A stretch of DNA of 50,874 bases from CAMAVH01 sp036500145. GTDB lineage: Bacteria; Pseudomonadota; Alphaproteobacteria; SMXQ01. This document shows, piece after piece, positions 1-9,103 of this stretch. How positions within the stretch are numbered: position 1 is the first letter of the stretch; every line of letters begins with the position of its first letter. The stretch covers positions 1 through 50,874 of the forward strand of contig DASYCO010000014.1 of the NCBI GenBank assembly GCA_036500145.1. The letters run 5' to 3'. Made by a program: the position numbers and the translations under genes. The notes beneath the pieces are model-generated. The model ran no database searches and was not told the DNA's origin. It saw only the letters and a list, made by a program, of their open reading frames with translations.

Positions 1-447
1 CGGGCGATTGACTTCGCCGCAGCTGCCGTCCAGCCCGGCGGCCTGCTGTTCATCGCGCTCTACAACGACCAGGGCTGGCGTTCGGCGAAGTGGCTGCGGA
101 TCAAGCAGCTCTACAACAGGCTGCCGGCCGCCCTTCGCCCGCTGCTCGTGCTTTCGGTCGTGCTGCCTTACGAACTGCGGTCTCTGGCGGCGCACCTCGT
201 GCGGTTCATGCCCATGACCTACGTCCGCACCTGGACCCACTATGGGGACGGCATGGGGCGGGGCATGAACAAATGGCGCGACTGGATCGATTGGATCGGC
301 GGTCTGCCGTTCGAAGTGGCGACGCCGGATATGGTGATCGATGTCCTGCGCCCGCGGGGCTTCGCCTTGCAGAAGCTCGTCACGCGCCTTGGTGGATGGG
401 GTTGCAACGAATTCGTCTTCCGGCGCTCCCTGCGCGTTGAGGACTGA
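1..447 (+). CDS. SAM-dependent methyltransferase, C-terminal part
   Basis: The reading frame is open from the first base of the window and stops with TGA at 445-447, so only the last 148 residues are present. The stretch PGGLLFIALYNDQGW near the start matches the post-motif segment of class I SAM-dependent methyltransferases of the UbiG/Methyltransf_11-25 type, where the product strand is followed by an N-D/W-rich loop. The end of the protein (GCNEFVFRR) is the usual last beta strand of these enzymes. The SAM-binding motif I lies upstream of the window, so the substrate cannot be judged. A glycosyltransferase starts 31 bases downstream on the same strand, which suggests a role in decorating a surface glycan. 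Confidence is good for the fold and low for the substrate. Confidence 0.7.
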   Translation, partial: RAIDFAAAAVQPGGLLFIALYNDQGWRSAKWLRIKQLYNRLPAALRPLLVLSVVLPYELRSLAAHLVRFMPMTYVRTWTHYGDGMGRGMNKWRDWIDWIGGLPFEVATPDMVIDVLRPRGFALQKLVTRLGGWGCNEFVFRRSLRVED

Positions 448-478
448 TGCTGCGGCATACGCTGGAGGCCATGGCCGC

Positions 479-1603
479 ATGACCGCGCCTCTCAAGATTG
501 CCTTCCTGATCCCGAGCGTGACGGCCGGCGGAGCGGAGCGTGTCGCTGCGACGCTGTGCAATCAGTGGGCGGAGACGGGGCATGCAGTTTCGTTGATGAC
601 CTTCGAGGCGCCGGGGGCTTCGCCGCATTACCAGATTGACGAAAAGGTTCGAGTCCGTCCGCTGGACCTGCTGCGGCAGTCGCGTTCCATGGCCAGCTTC
701 ATGGCTCAAAACGTCCGACGCGTCCTGCGGGTTCGCCGCGAACTGCGTGCCTTGTCGCCGGACATCGTCGTGTCCTTCATGCCCGAGCCGAACGTCGTCG
801 CTCTTCTGGCCGGCGTCGGGCAGGCCTGGTCGACTGTCGTGTCGGAACGGGTGCATCCGGCCTACGTGAGGTTGGGGCGGGCGCCGGCGCTCATGCGTCG
901 CTTGACCTATCCGCTGGCTGCGGTCGTCGTGGCCCAGACAGGGGTGATTGCGGGCTACATCGAACGGCGGTTCTGCGTCACGACCTATGTCATCCCCAAC
1001 CCGATCGACCAGGCGAAATTCCATCCTCCGGCCGCGGCCTCGTCTGGAAAACGTCGGCGCGTGCTGTCCGCTGGCCGGCTCGACCACCAGAAAGGGTTCG
1101 ACATTCTGATCGAGGCGTTCGCCCGAGTGGCTGCCGCGGAGCCGCTTTGGGATCTTTGGATATTTGGCGAAGGCGGGCTGAAAGCGGACCTGACGCGACA
1201 GATCGAGAGTCTGGGACTGACGGAAAGGGTCCGTTTGGCAGGGGTGACGACAGACATGGCCTCTGAGCTGCAACAGGCCGATCTCTATGTCCATGCGTCA
1301 CGGTTCGAAGGCTTCCCGAACGCCGTCATGGAGGCTCTCGCTTGCGGTTGTGCGGTCGTTGCGGCAGATTGCGCCGGCGGCGTGCGGGAATTGCTGCAAG
1401 GGCAGGCCTTCGGGCGGCTCGTCCCGGTCGATGATGCGACAGCCCTGGCGAGCGAAATGCGGAACATCATGTCAGACGATCAGCTCCGTGAGGAGATGCG
1501 CGCTAAGGCGCCGCAAGCGGTCGCTCCGCTTGTCGTCGAAAAGATCGCCGGCGATTGGATTTCCCTGTTCCGCCGCATTCGACCTTCCGCTGGGTCCAGG
1601 TAA
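479..1603 (+). CDS. GT4-family glycosyltransferase (GT-B fold)
   Basis: This 374-residue protein has the full layout of a GT4 glycosyltransferase. The N-terminal acceptor domain opens with FLIPSVTAGGAERV, the glycine-rich loop of this family. A linker carries VIPNPID, followed by the donor domain with SAGRLDHQKGFDILIEAF, GEGG and the E-x7-E motif in SRFEGFPNAVMEALACG. It probably transfers a sugar from a nucleotide donor to a lipid-linked glycan at the inner face of the cytoplasmic membrane. The ATG at 479 was chosen because GGAGG lies 11 bases upstream and the family-conserved start follows directly; the frame is open further upstream, but that part is out-of-family. The stop is one base from the next ATG, so it is cotranscribed with the asparagine synthase-like gene. 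The donor and acceptor sugars are unknown. Confidence 0.9.
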   Translation: MTAPLKIAFLIPSVTAGGAERVAATLCNQWAETGHAVSLMTFEAPGASPHYQIDEKVRVRPLDLLRQSRSMASFMAQNVRRVLRVRRELRALSPDIVVSFMPEPNVVALLAGVGQAWSTVVSERVHPAYVRLGRAPALMRRLTYPLAAVVVAQTGVIAGYIERRFCVTTYVIPNPIDQAKFHPPAAASSGKRRRVLSAGRLDHQKGFDILIEAFARVAAAEPLWDLWIFGEGGLKADLTRQIESLGLTERVRLAGVTTDMASELQQADLYVHASRFEGFPNAVMEALACGCAVVAADCAGGVRELLQGQAFGRLVPVDDATALASEMRNIMSDDQLREEMRAKAPQAVAPLVVEKIAGDWISLFRRIRPSAGSR

Positions 1604-1604
1604 C

Positions 1605-3542
1605 ATGTGCGGCATTGCGGGCTTTCTCGATCGTGCTTGCGGTAGCGATGCGCCGACATTAGCCGCCGCCGCGCGGCGCATGGGCGATGCCTTGCGCTAT
1701 CGCGGCCCGGACAGCGAAGGAACCTGGGTTGACGCCGCGGCCGGGCTCGCTCTGGCGCATCGCCGGCTGTCGATCATCGACGTTTCCGCTGCCGGCCATC
1801 AGCCGATGCCCTCGTCCTGCGGCCGCTTCGTCATCAGCTACAACGGGGAACTCTACAACACGGCGGAACTGCGCGCCGAATTGCAGGCCGCCGGGCGTTC
1901 GTTCAAGGGCCATTCGGACACGGAAGTGATCGTCGAAGGCTGCGCCGCCTGGGGCGTCGAGGAGACGGTCGTCCGGCTGCGCGGCATGTTCGCCATCGCG
2001 CTGTGGGATGTCCGGGAGCGCCGGCTCTTTCTTGTGCGCGACAGGCTGGGAATCAAGCCGCTCTACTGGGGCCGCTTCGGCACGGCCATCCTGTTCGGCT
2101 CGGAACTGAAGGCCCTGGCGCGGCATGGGGCCTGGGTGGGCGACGTTGACCGCGAGGCCTTGGCGCTCTACCTGCGCTTCGGCTACGTGCCGGCGCCCTA
2201 CAGCATCTGGCGCAATGTCCGCAAGCTGCAGCCGGGCCATATCCTGGCCGTGGATGCCGCGGGCACGGTCACGGAGACAGCCTACTGGTCAGCCGAGGAC
2301 GTGGCGAAGGCCGGCATCGCGTCGCGGAGCGACCGGATCGACGACGGCGAGGCTGTCGAGCGGTTCGATGCCCTGCTGCGCGATTCCGTCGCCCGCCACA
2401 TGGTCTCGGACGTGGCCCTCGGCGCCTTCCTGTCCGGCGGCTACGACTCGACGGCCGTGGTCGCCTTGATGCAGGCGCAGTCGCCGCGCCCGATCAAGAC
2501 ATTCACCATCGGCTTTCGCGAACAGGCCTACAACGAGGCGGGATTCGCCAAGGCTTTGGCCCAGCATATCGGCACGGACCATACGGAGCTCTACGTCGAG
2601 CCGCAGCATGCGCTCGACGTGATCCCGAACCTGCCGGACATGTACGACGAGCCGTTCGGGGATTCCTCCCAGATCCCGACCTTCCTCGTCTGCGAGATCG
2701 CGCGCCGCGACGTGGTCGTGACGCTGTCGGGCGATGGGGGCGACGAACTGCTGGGCGGCTATGAGCGCTATGCCCAGGCTCAGGCCGTCTGGGGGGCGAT
2801 CGGCCGGGTTCCGCGCCCGCTGCGGCATCTCGGCGGCGCCGCGCTTGGCGCCATGCCTGCCGCTCTTCTCGGGCGCCTGACGCGCCATGCGCATGGCGCG
2901 GCTCGCATCGAGAAACTCGCGGCGATCCTGAAGGGCGGAGAGGATGCCCTGTATCTCGCGTTGACGAGCCTGTGGACGGACGCCGGCACGCTTGCGCGCG
3001 GCGCCGGCATGGCAGATCGCTCGCCTTGGAACGGCAGGGAAAAGAACGGCATATCCGATTTCCTCGACCGTATGCAGTATATCGACCTGGTCACCTACCT
3101 GCCGGACGACATCCTGACGAAGGTGGACCGGGCAAGCATGGCCGTCTCCCTGGAGGCGCGCGTTCCGCTGCTGGACCACCACGTGGTGGAATATGCCTGG
3201 TCGCTTCCCCAGCGCATGAAGGTGCGGGGCGCGGAAACCAAATGGCTGCTGCGCCGCGTCCTTGACCGCTACGTCCCGCGCGCCCTGCTCGAACGGAAGA
3301 AGATGGGCTTCGGAGTCCCGGTCGGCGCCTGGCTGCGCGGGCCGTTGAAGGACTGGGGCGAGGCCCTCTTGGCGGAAGACCGCCTGGCCCGGGAAGGTTA
3401 CCTCGATCCTGTGCCCATCCGGCGGCGCTGGCAGGAGCACCAGTCCGGCAAGGCCGACTGGCAATATTCGCTATGGCCGGTGCTGATGTTCCAGGCTTGG
3501 CTGGAACGCCAGGCGACGTTGCGGCAGCCGCTGCGCAGTTGA
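1605..3542 (+). CDS. asnB: Asparagine synthase (glutamine-hydrolysing)-type amidotransferase
   Basis: The 645-residue protein begins MCGIAGF, so Cys2 is the N-terminal nucleophile of a class II glutamine amidotransferase. Further glutaminase signatures are RYRGPDSEG, AHRRLSIID, SYNGELYN and GHSDTE. The C-terminal synthetase domain has the ATP pyrophosphatase loop FLSGGYDST and the later TLSGDGGDELLGGYERY and LTKVDRASMAVSLEARVP motifs. The length is normal for bacterial AsnB. It would make an amide from aspartate or another carboxylate. Within a polysaccharide locus such proteins often amidate a sugar acid or a cell-surface precursor rather than supply free asparagine, but that is inference from context. 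The start at 1605 is fixed by the conserved Cys2; the longer upstream frame overlaps the glycosyltransferase gene and is not coding. Confidence 0.93.
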   Translation: MCGIAGFLDRACGSDAPTLAAAARRMGDALRYRGPDSEGTWVDAAAGLALAHRRLSIIDVSAAGHQPMPSSCGRFVISYNGELYNTAELRAELQAAGRSFKGHSDTEVIVEGCAAWGVEETVVRLRGMFAIALWDVRERRLFLVRDRLGIKPLYWGRFGTAILFGSELKALARHGAWVGDVDREALALYLRFGYVPAPYSIWRNVRKLQPGHILAVDAAGTVTETAYWSAEDVAKAGIASRSDRIDDGEAVERFDALLRDSVARHMVSDVALGAFLSGGYDSTAVVALMQAQSPRPIKTFTIGFREQAYNEAGFAKALAQHIGTDHTELYVEPQHALDVIPNLPDMYDEPFGDSSQIPTFLVCEIARRDVVVTLSGDGGDELLGGYERYAQAQAVWGAIGRVPRPLRHLGGAALGAMPAALLGRLTRHAHGAARIEKLAAILKGGEDALYLALTSLWTDAGTLARGAGMADRSPWNGREKNGISDFLDRMQYIDLVTYLPDDILTKVDRASMAVSLEARVPLLDHHVVEYAWSLPQRMKVRGAETKWLLRRVLDRYVPRALLERKKMGFGVPVGAWLRGPLKDWGEALLAEDRLAREGYLDPVPIRRRWQEHQSGKADWQYSLWPVLMFQAWLERQATLRQPLRS

Positions 3543-3579
3543 CGTAGTCTCAATCCAGGTTCGAATCGATCTCCAGAAG

Positions 3580-5919
3580 ATGACCCGCAAAACGATCGCC
3601 CTCATACTGATTTCCCTTCTCAGCTTCGGCTGCGTCGTCTACTTCGTCGACGTCGATGATATGGTCAATACCCTGGCGCAGATAGACCTGCGGACGCTGA
3701 TCATCTCCGGCGGCTTCATCGCGCTGAACAACCTCCTGACCTATTTCCGCTTTGGCGCGCTGCTCAGGGCGTTCAACGTCCATCCAAACCGCCGTACCGT
3801 CTTCGTTGCCTTTTCCATGGGGCAGATATCGAACCAGTTCCTGCTGAACGTCTTCGGCCAGAGCCTGACGCGCGCGATGCTGCTCGCGCGCGCCGGCGTG
3901 CCATCCGGCGTTTCCGTCATCGCGACCTATATCGAACGGGCCCTGGCGGCCGGCGTCCTGCTGCTGCTCAGCCTGGTGGCTACCTGGTACTTGCTGCATT
4001 CGCTGGTCTTCGACTTCCAGCGCGGCGCGACCCTGGCCGTGTCTCTCGGCGCCATGGCGATCACCCTGCTGACCGTCCTGTTGACCGTCTTCCGCCGGAC
4101 GATCACGCGGATCATCGCCGAGCATAGCCTGACCTGGGCACGCCGCCTGACGCCTGTCGTGATCTTCACCGTGCTGGCGCACATGGCGATGCTCGCCGCT
4201 TACGTCGCGGTGCTGGCGCAGTTCGACGGCGGCGAGCTTACGCTCGACCTCGTCGCGGCGCTGACGATCACGATGTTCGCAGCCAGCTTGCCGATCAGCT
4301 TCTCCGGATGGGGCGTGCGCGAGCTGGGCGCGGTCAGCGCCTTGACCTTGATCGGCGTGCCAGCCAGCACTGCCGTCGTCGGTGCGGTCGCCGTGGGCTT
4401 GTTGTCCATTGTCGTCATGTTCGCCTTCGGCGCCGTCAGCCTGCCGATGATCGGCAAAAGGCGCGAGGTCGAGCGTCCCGCGCCGATGGCGGACTATTCG
4501 CAGGCCGTGACCATCAAGTGGGACGCGCTCCTGCTGAAGTTCTGCGCCTTCTTCTGCGCCGTCCTCATTTTCTTCCAGGTGCGCGTTCCGCTGAAGAACG
4601 GCGAGCTGAGCGTGACCCTGGCGGACCTTCCCGCGGTAATCGGGGCGAGCATCGTAGCCTTGCTGATCCTGACGCGGCGGATGAAGATCCCGTTTCAGCC
4701 CTTCGTCACCGTGACGCTGGCGATCGTCTCCGGGCTGGTCGTTTACGGATTGGTCAATGTGCAGCTGCAGGGCGGCATGGGACATTGGGCACTGGTCAAC
4801 CGCGGTGTCGGCTGGCTCGTTCTCCTGGGCTACGCCCTGACGGGCGCCGTGATCGTCTCGATCGCTGGCGAGCAGGGGCGTGCGCTGCTCCTGCAATCGG
4901 TCATGGTCGCGGGGCTGTCGGTCTGCGGCCTGCAGGTGGCCATGCTTGTCGTCGATTCCTTCGTCCGGCTGCCGCCGGAAATCCTGTGGAGGCCCTTGCA
5001 GGGGTTTGTGGAAAACCAGAACGCGTTTTCGTTCCAATTGGCGATGGTCACTCTATGCCTGATCGTCGCCCTGGCTCGCGGGATGTTTGCTGGAAAGGCG
5101 TCCTGGTTCAAGGCGGCCTTCGTGCTGCTGTCCATTACGGTCTATTACGTGAAGTCGCGCACGGGCCTCGTGTTCCTCGGCTGCTTTGTGGCCGTCATGT
5201 ACGGCCTGCTGCCTTTGTCGCGGACGTTCCTCGACTCGCGCAGGACGTTGCGCGTCACGGCGCTCCTGTGCGTCGCGACCATCCTGCTGGCAAGCGCGCT
5301 GCCCTACATCGTCTATGGGGTGATGCTGGTCGTGCAGGTGGCTTACGTGGGGGCTCACGAGCTTGTTCAGGCTGTGCTGGGGGCGGGCACGGGAGAGCCC
5401 ACGGTATGGAATATTAAGCCGCTCGGGTACTACACTTCCGTAATGACCATGGGCGTCAGGCTGGTCCATGAGGCATCCGAAGTGGAACGCTGGCAGACGA
5501 TGCGCGAGGGCCTGGACATTTGGCTCGCGCATCCGATTTTCGGCGCCGGCCTGGGGAGCTACGTCGATTGGCGGTTATCCGTGGACGGCGAGGTCCAGGT
5601 CATCCATTCGATCCCGATCTGGCTCTTGGCGGAAATGGGCCTCGTCGGCTTCGCTGTCGTCGTCGTCACTGCGGCGCGCCTGTGCCAGGTCGCGGTCCGC
5701 ATGCTGCGGAACGAGGAAACCTTCGCATGGGGCATGGCTCTGATCGGCATTCTTGCGATCATGGCCGTTGGCGGCCTAGTGCATGACCTTTTCTACCAGC
5801 GGATTTTCTGGTTCTTCCTGGGCCTGTTCGGCGCGGCCTTGCCGCGCCAGGAGGCGGTCGCCGCCGACGTGCCGTCTCCCGTGGCGGTCCCTGCCGCGAA
5901 CGTCTCGGTCGCGACCTAG
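3580..5919 (+). CDS. Fused UPF0104/LPG-synthase-TM flippase-like region and O-antigen ligase/polymerase region
   Basis: This 779-residue polytopic membrane protein has two parts. Residues 1 to about 295 look like the UPF0104 / lysylphosphatidylglycerol synthase transmembrane family: a hydrophobic N-terminus, then FSMGQISNQFLLNVFGQ, ATYIERALAAG and PISFSGWGVRELG (residues 238-250), which corresponds to the family's proline-glycine-rich signature. Residues of about 312 to 765 form a second set of hydrophobic helices ending in the Wzy_C/WaaL pattern: RWQTMREGLDIWLAHPIFGAG, then IHSIPIWLLAEMGLVG around residues 635-690. One continuous frame covers both, with no internal stop or likely restart. 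Known UPF0104 members transport or flip lipids, and WaaL/Wzy proteins join or polymerise lipid-linked glycans on the periplasmic side, so the fusion could couple the two steps. Its stop overlaps the stop of the convergent methyltransferase gene. Confidence 0.82.
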   Translation: MTRKTIALILISLLSFGCVVYFVDVDDMVNTLAQIDLRTLIISGGFIALNNLLTYFRFGALLRAFNVHPNRRTVFVAFSMGQISNQFLLNVFGQSLTRAMLLARAGVPSGVSVIATYIERALAAGVLLLLSLVATWYLLHSLVFDFQRGATLAVSLGAMAITLLTVLLTVFRRTITRIIAEHSLTWARRLTPVVIFTVLAHMAMLAAYVAVLAQFDGGELTLDLVAALTITMFAASLPISFSGWGVRELGAVSALTLIGVPASTAVVGAVAVGLLSIVVMFAFGAVSLPMIGKRREVERPAPMADYSQAVTIKWDALLLKFCAFFCAVLIFFQVRVPLKNGELSVTLADLPAVIGASIVALLILTRRMKIPFQPFVTVTLAIVSGLVVYGLVNVQLQGGMGHWALVNRGVGWLVLLGYALTGAVIVSIAGEQGRALLLQSVMVAGLSVCGLQVAMLVVDSFVRLPPEILWRPLQGFVENQNAFSFQLAMVTLCLIVALARGMFAGKASWFKAAFVLLSITVYYVKSRTGLVFLGCFVAVMYGLLPLSRTFLDSRRTLRVTALLCVATILLASALPYIVYGVMLVVQVAYVGAHELVQAVLGAGTGEPTVWNIKPLGYYTSVMTMGVRLVHEASEVERWQTMREGLDIWLAHPIFGAGLGSYVDWRLSVDGEVQVIHSIPIWLLAEMGLVGFAVVVVTAARLCQVAVRMLRNEETFAWGMALIGILAIMAVGGLVHDLFYQRIFWFFLGLFGAALPRQEAVAADVPSPVAVPAANVSVAT

Positions 5920-6959
5920 CGGGTCTCGCGCTTCCGGCCGGCCACCAGCATGCTGGTGACGGACAGCACGTCCAGGCCGTGGCCGTGGAATTCCGGCGCC
6001 ATGTGGGCACGGGCGTCATTGGTGACCCAGGAGACGACCTTCTGTGCCGCGGCTTCATCTGGCGGAATGTTCTCCGTCAGCACGATCCGGTAGGTGTCGG
6101 TGCCTTTCTCGTGCGTCAGCGGCTGCGGCGCGGAGAGCGCCACGTAGTCGGTCGTCAGAGCCGCAGCGTGAAAGCTGCCCACCCAGTCGGATGAGCGGTA
6201 ACGGTTGCTGTAAGGGTCCAGGCTGCGGAATTCCGCGTCGGACAGCGAGAGGAAAGCCAGGGGACGGTCGAAGTCCCAGTGGTCGCGCAGGTCGATGGCA
6301 TGGGCGTACCAGCCGCCCATGGCCATCATGTCATGCAGGTTGCGCAGCACCGGCACGGGATCGCGCACGTGCTCGAGCACGGCATTGCTGAAGATCACGT
6401 CGAAGCTCTCGGCCGGAAAGGCGAGGGTCTCGCAGGGGCAGGGGGCGGGCAGGTCGAGCAGTTCGGGCCGCACCCGCACGAATCCATCTTCGAGCGGCTC
6501 GACGATAGAGTCGAGGCTGCGCTTCGGCGTGCCGGTGAGCCGCATCAGGACGTGGGCGTTCTCGGCCCAGCTTCGCGGCAGGCGGTTCTGGATGGCGAAG
6601 ATGTTGTTCAGCGTGACCTTCTCGGCGCCGCCAAGCAGCAGCATCAGGGCCATGCCCGGATGGCCGCAGGCGCCGACCTCCAGGACGTGGCCGCCGAGTG
6701 TCTTGCCGACCTTGGCGGCCAGGCCGCAGAGCATGCGGTACTGGACGAAGACATGCAGCTCGCAGCAGTTCTGGTTCATGCTGCCGCGCAGGGCCATCTG
6801 GAAGATGCCGCTGTCCTGGGCGTAGAGCGAGGCGGCGTAGCGGCGCGAGAAGCGCGCTTTCAGCCGGCGGCGGGCGTCGCGCAGGGAAAAGTAGCTGCGC
6901 CGCGCCAAGGGCAGCAGCGAGGCCGGCAAGAACTTCTTCAGAACAACCCGAGGGAGCAT
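5916..6959 (-). CDS. Class I SAM-dependent methyltransferase (Methyltransf_11 type)
   Basis: The 347-residue protein carries motif I as GHVLEVGACGHPGMAL and the post-motif FDVIFSNAVLEHVRDPVPVL, the classic C-terminal beta-strand-4 signature of Methyltransf_11 enzymes. The acidic residue expected after motif I is hard to place (VTLNNIF follows). A basic region of about 45 residues (KKFLPASLLPLARRSYFSLRD) precedes the core and could sit on the membrane. The HAIDLRDHWDFDRPLAFLSL segment resembles methyltransferases in O-antigen and rhamnan clusters, which suggests a sugar or lipid-linked glycan substrate. The gene converges on the fused flippase/ligase gene with overlapping stop codons. It is probably the last gene of the minus-strand set that includes gmhB and waaL. 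Confidence 0.82.
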   Translation of the reverse strand: MLPRVVLKKFLPASLLPLARRSYFSLRDARRRLKARFSRRYAASLYAQDSGIFQMALRGSMNQNCCELHVFVQYRMLCGLAAKVGKTLGGHVLEVGACGHPGMALMLLLGGAEKVTLNNIFAIQNRLPRSWAENAHVLMRLTGTPKRSLDSIVEPLEDGFVRVRPELLDLPAPCPCETLAFPAESFDVIFSNAVLEHVRDPVPVLRNLHDMMAMGGWYAHAIDLRDHWDFDRPLAFLSLSDAEFRSLDPYSNRYRSSDWVGSFHAAALTTDYVALSAPQPLTHEKGTDTYRIVLTENIPPDEAAAQKVVSWVTNDARAHMAPEFHGHGLDVLSVTSMLVAGRKRETR

Positions 6960-7024
6960 GCTGCAAATCCGATAGTGAAGGTTGCTCTAACGTTTGCCGG
7001 GATGCTGAAACGGCTGTCCGCACG

Positions 7025-7597
7025 TCACGGCAGGTAGTCCAGGGCGGCCGACAGGTCGGGTGCAACCGCTGCCTGCATCGCGGATTTATTTAGATGCTTT
7101 TCCTCGTCCGCGCCATGCCCCGTGCGCACTAGGATCAGCGTCCGGCAGCCCGCCGCCGCGCCGGCTTCCAGGTCCCTGACGCTGTCGCCGACCATGGCGC
7201 TGGCGGCAAGGTCGAGGCCGAGGTCGCGTGCGGCCTGGCGCAGCATGCCGGGCATGGGCTTGCGGCAGTCGCAGTCGCGGCGATAGGCGCCGCTTCCTTC
7301 GGGATGGTGCGGGCAGTAGTAAATGGCGTCGAGGCGGGCGCCTTCCGCCGCGAGCCGCGCGCGCAGCTCGCCATGCACGGCCGCAAGCTCGTCTTCGCTC
7401 AACAGGCCGCGGGCGACGGCCGACTGGTTGGTGACCACGACCACGGGAACGGCGCGCGCGTTGAGCGTCCGGATGGCGGCTGCGGCGCCTGGGATCAGGC
7501 GGAGCTGCTCGGGCCGGGTCAGGTAGTCGACGTCTTCGACGATCGTGCCGTCACGGTCGAGGAAGACGGCCGGGCGCAGGGGGCTATGCTCTGCCAT
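7025..7597 (-). CDS. gmhB: D-glycero-beta-D-manno-heptose 1,7-bisphosphate 7-phosphatase
   Basis: This 190-residue HAD-family phosphatase has the nucleophile motif FLDRDGTIV (D14 and D16), motif II in VVVVTNQSAVARG and the last acidic motif MVGDSVRDLEAG (D138, D142). The loop CPHHPEGSGAYRRDCDCRKP supplies the C95, H97, C109 and C111 zinc site that distinguishes GmhB/HisB-N proteins from other HAD enzymes. It removes the 7-phosphate in ADP- or GDP-heptose synthesis in the cytosol. Length and motif spacing are standard. It lies 8 bases downstream of the O-antigen ligase gene on the same strand, which fits a role in LPS core or heptose-containing glycan supply. No gmhA, hldE or hldD is in the window. 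A histidinol-phosphatase activity is an unlikely alternative given the context. Confidence 0.92.
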   Translation of the reverse strand: MAEHSPLRPAVFLDRDGTIVEDVDYLTRPEQLRLIPGAAAAIRTLNARAVPVVVVTNQSAVARGLLSEDELAAVHGELRARLAAEGARLDAIYYCPHHPEGSGAYRRDCDCRKPMPGMLRQAARDLGLDLAASAMVGDSVRDLEAGAAAGCRTLILVRTGHGADEEKHLNKSAMQAAVAPDLSAALDYLP

Positions 7598-7605
7598 GTC
7601 TCAGG

Positions 7606-8910
7606 TCATGTCTCACGGCTGTTCGGCGTCGGCAGGGAGGACTGGCGAGGGACGTCCTGCGCCGCGCTTCTGAGCGCGACGGCGGACAGGACGCAGGCCA
7701 TGACCATCGTGCACATCCACCAGCTCTGCCAGATGCCGTAGCCGAGCGCGCCGATGACGATGGCCATCGTGGCCTGGGCGGTCAGCAAGGCTTTCTCGAT
7801 GCGCTGGGCCGGCAGCCTGGCGATGAGGCCGAACAGGGAGAAGATCACGAAGCCGGCGATCACCGCGCCCGGCAGCCCGAGCTCGAGCCACCATTGCAGC
7901 GCCATGTCGTGCGGATGCAGCGGCAGCCTTTCCACGGGCGTGTTCGGCTTGCCGGAGTTGGTGTCCTTGACGGTGATCGTCACGAGCTCCTTGGCGCCGG
8001 GCATGACGCGCGACGTGTCGAGCCCCCATCCCGTCAGCGGCTTTTCCAGAATGCGCTTCGTCGCGAATTCCCAGATGACCAGCCGGTGGATCGCGGAAAA
8101 ATTATTCGTGCGTTGGCCAGCCCAGGCGACGAGATCCGGCGTCGCGACGAACTTGACCGCGACCGGCGCGACGAGCACGCAGGCCGCGAACAGGGCGCCC
8201 AGCACGGGCATGACGCGACGCGGCGTCAGCATGACGAGCAGGATGACGATGAAGCCGCAGGTCAGCGCGAGCTCGACGGAACTGCCGTAGTAGGCGTAGG
8301 CGACGACGGCGACGGCGGCGTAGAGGCCGGCCGCCAGGCGTCGCCGGCCGGCGCGCCACAGCGCGATCACGGCGGGTGCGGTCGTCAGGAGAAGCAGCAC
8401 CAGCCCGCGGTTGAACGGCGAGTAGATCGCTTCGTCCTCCTCCAGATATGGCGTGCGGAAGAGGCGCTGGATCGGGCTGTCGAAGAGCCATTCGACGGCG
8501 TAGAGGGCGAGCGCCAGGACGATGCCGGCGGCCAGCACGCCGGCGACGCGACGCGCCTGGCCGGGCGTAAGGAGCGCTGCGCCGCCGAGCAGGATGGCGG
8601 CGGAGGCAAAGATTCCGGCGAGTTGGAGGATGGTCTTGACCGTGTTGGCCGGGCTGATGCTCCACAGCAAGCCGATGGCCGACCAGGCCAGCAGGGCGAG
8701 AAGCGCCAGGAAGATCGTGCGGTTCGGCAGCGCGATGCGCCGGCGCGTCCATAGCAGGCCGGCGAGGACGAGCACGGCGCAGGTGATGGTCGCCGGCGCG
8801 ACGCCGAGCGGGGCGAAGACGGCGAGCGGCGGGAGCAGGAAGGCGACGATGGAGAAAACGCCGGTCAGGTAGGCTTCGAGGCGGCGCTCGGCGGCAGGGC
8901 GGGACGTCAT
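7606..8910 (-). CDS. O-antigen ligase family protein (WaaL-like)
   Basis: The 434-residue protein is almost entirely hydrophobic helices, with the large periplasmic loop before the last helices that is typical of WaaL. Key signatures are RLVIWEFATKRILEKPLTGWGLDTSR, the ligase-family W-E...PLTGWG pattern, followed by LHPHDMALQWWLELGLPGAV, where the His-Asn/Asp pair common to ligases appears as HPHDM. It should attach a finished polyprenyl-linked polysaccharide to lipid A-core or a similar acceptor in the periplasmic leaflet. It is followed by gmhB at 8 bases, so the two are probably cotranscribed. The locus also has the ligase-like domain in the 779-residue fusion protein on the opposite strand; one may be the ligase and the other a polymerase. 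Sequence alone does not decide which is which. Confidence 0.85.
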   Translation of the reverse strand: MTSRPAAERRLEAYLTGVFSIVAFLLPPLAVFAPLGVAPATITCAVLVLAGLLWTRRRIALPNRTIFLALLALLAWSAIGLLWSISPANTVKTILQLAGIFASAAILLGGAALLTPGQARRVAGVLAAGIVLALALYAVEWLFDSPIQRLFRTPYLEEDEAIYSPFNRGLVLLLLTTAPAVIALWRAGRRRLAAGLYAAVAVVAYAYYGSSVELALTCGFIVILLVMLTPRRVMPVLGALFAACVLVAPVAVKFVATPDLVAWAGQRTNNFSAIHRLVIWEFATKRILEKPLTGWGLDTSRVMPGAKELVTITVKDTNSGKPNTPVERLPLHPHDMALQWWLELGLPGAVIAGFVIFSLFGLIARLPAQRIEKALLTAQATMAIVIGALGYGIWQSWWMCTMVMACVLSAVALRSAAQDVPRQSSLPTPNSRET

Positions 8911-9103
8911 GGCGATATCGGACCTAGGGGATGTCGGTACGCAGGGCGGGCTTGCCGCCGTGGGACGGCGGGCGCGTTACGGCAATATTACGTTGAAAGA
9001 ACGACGGCAAATAGCGCCATTCGGCCCGCACGAGGCATTGTGAGGGCCGCCCTGGAATGGGCGGGGCACGGGCCGGCTTGTCGTCCCTGGGGAGGGCGCG
9101 GGC

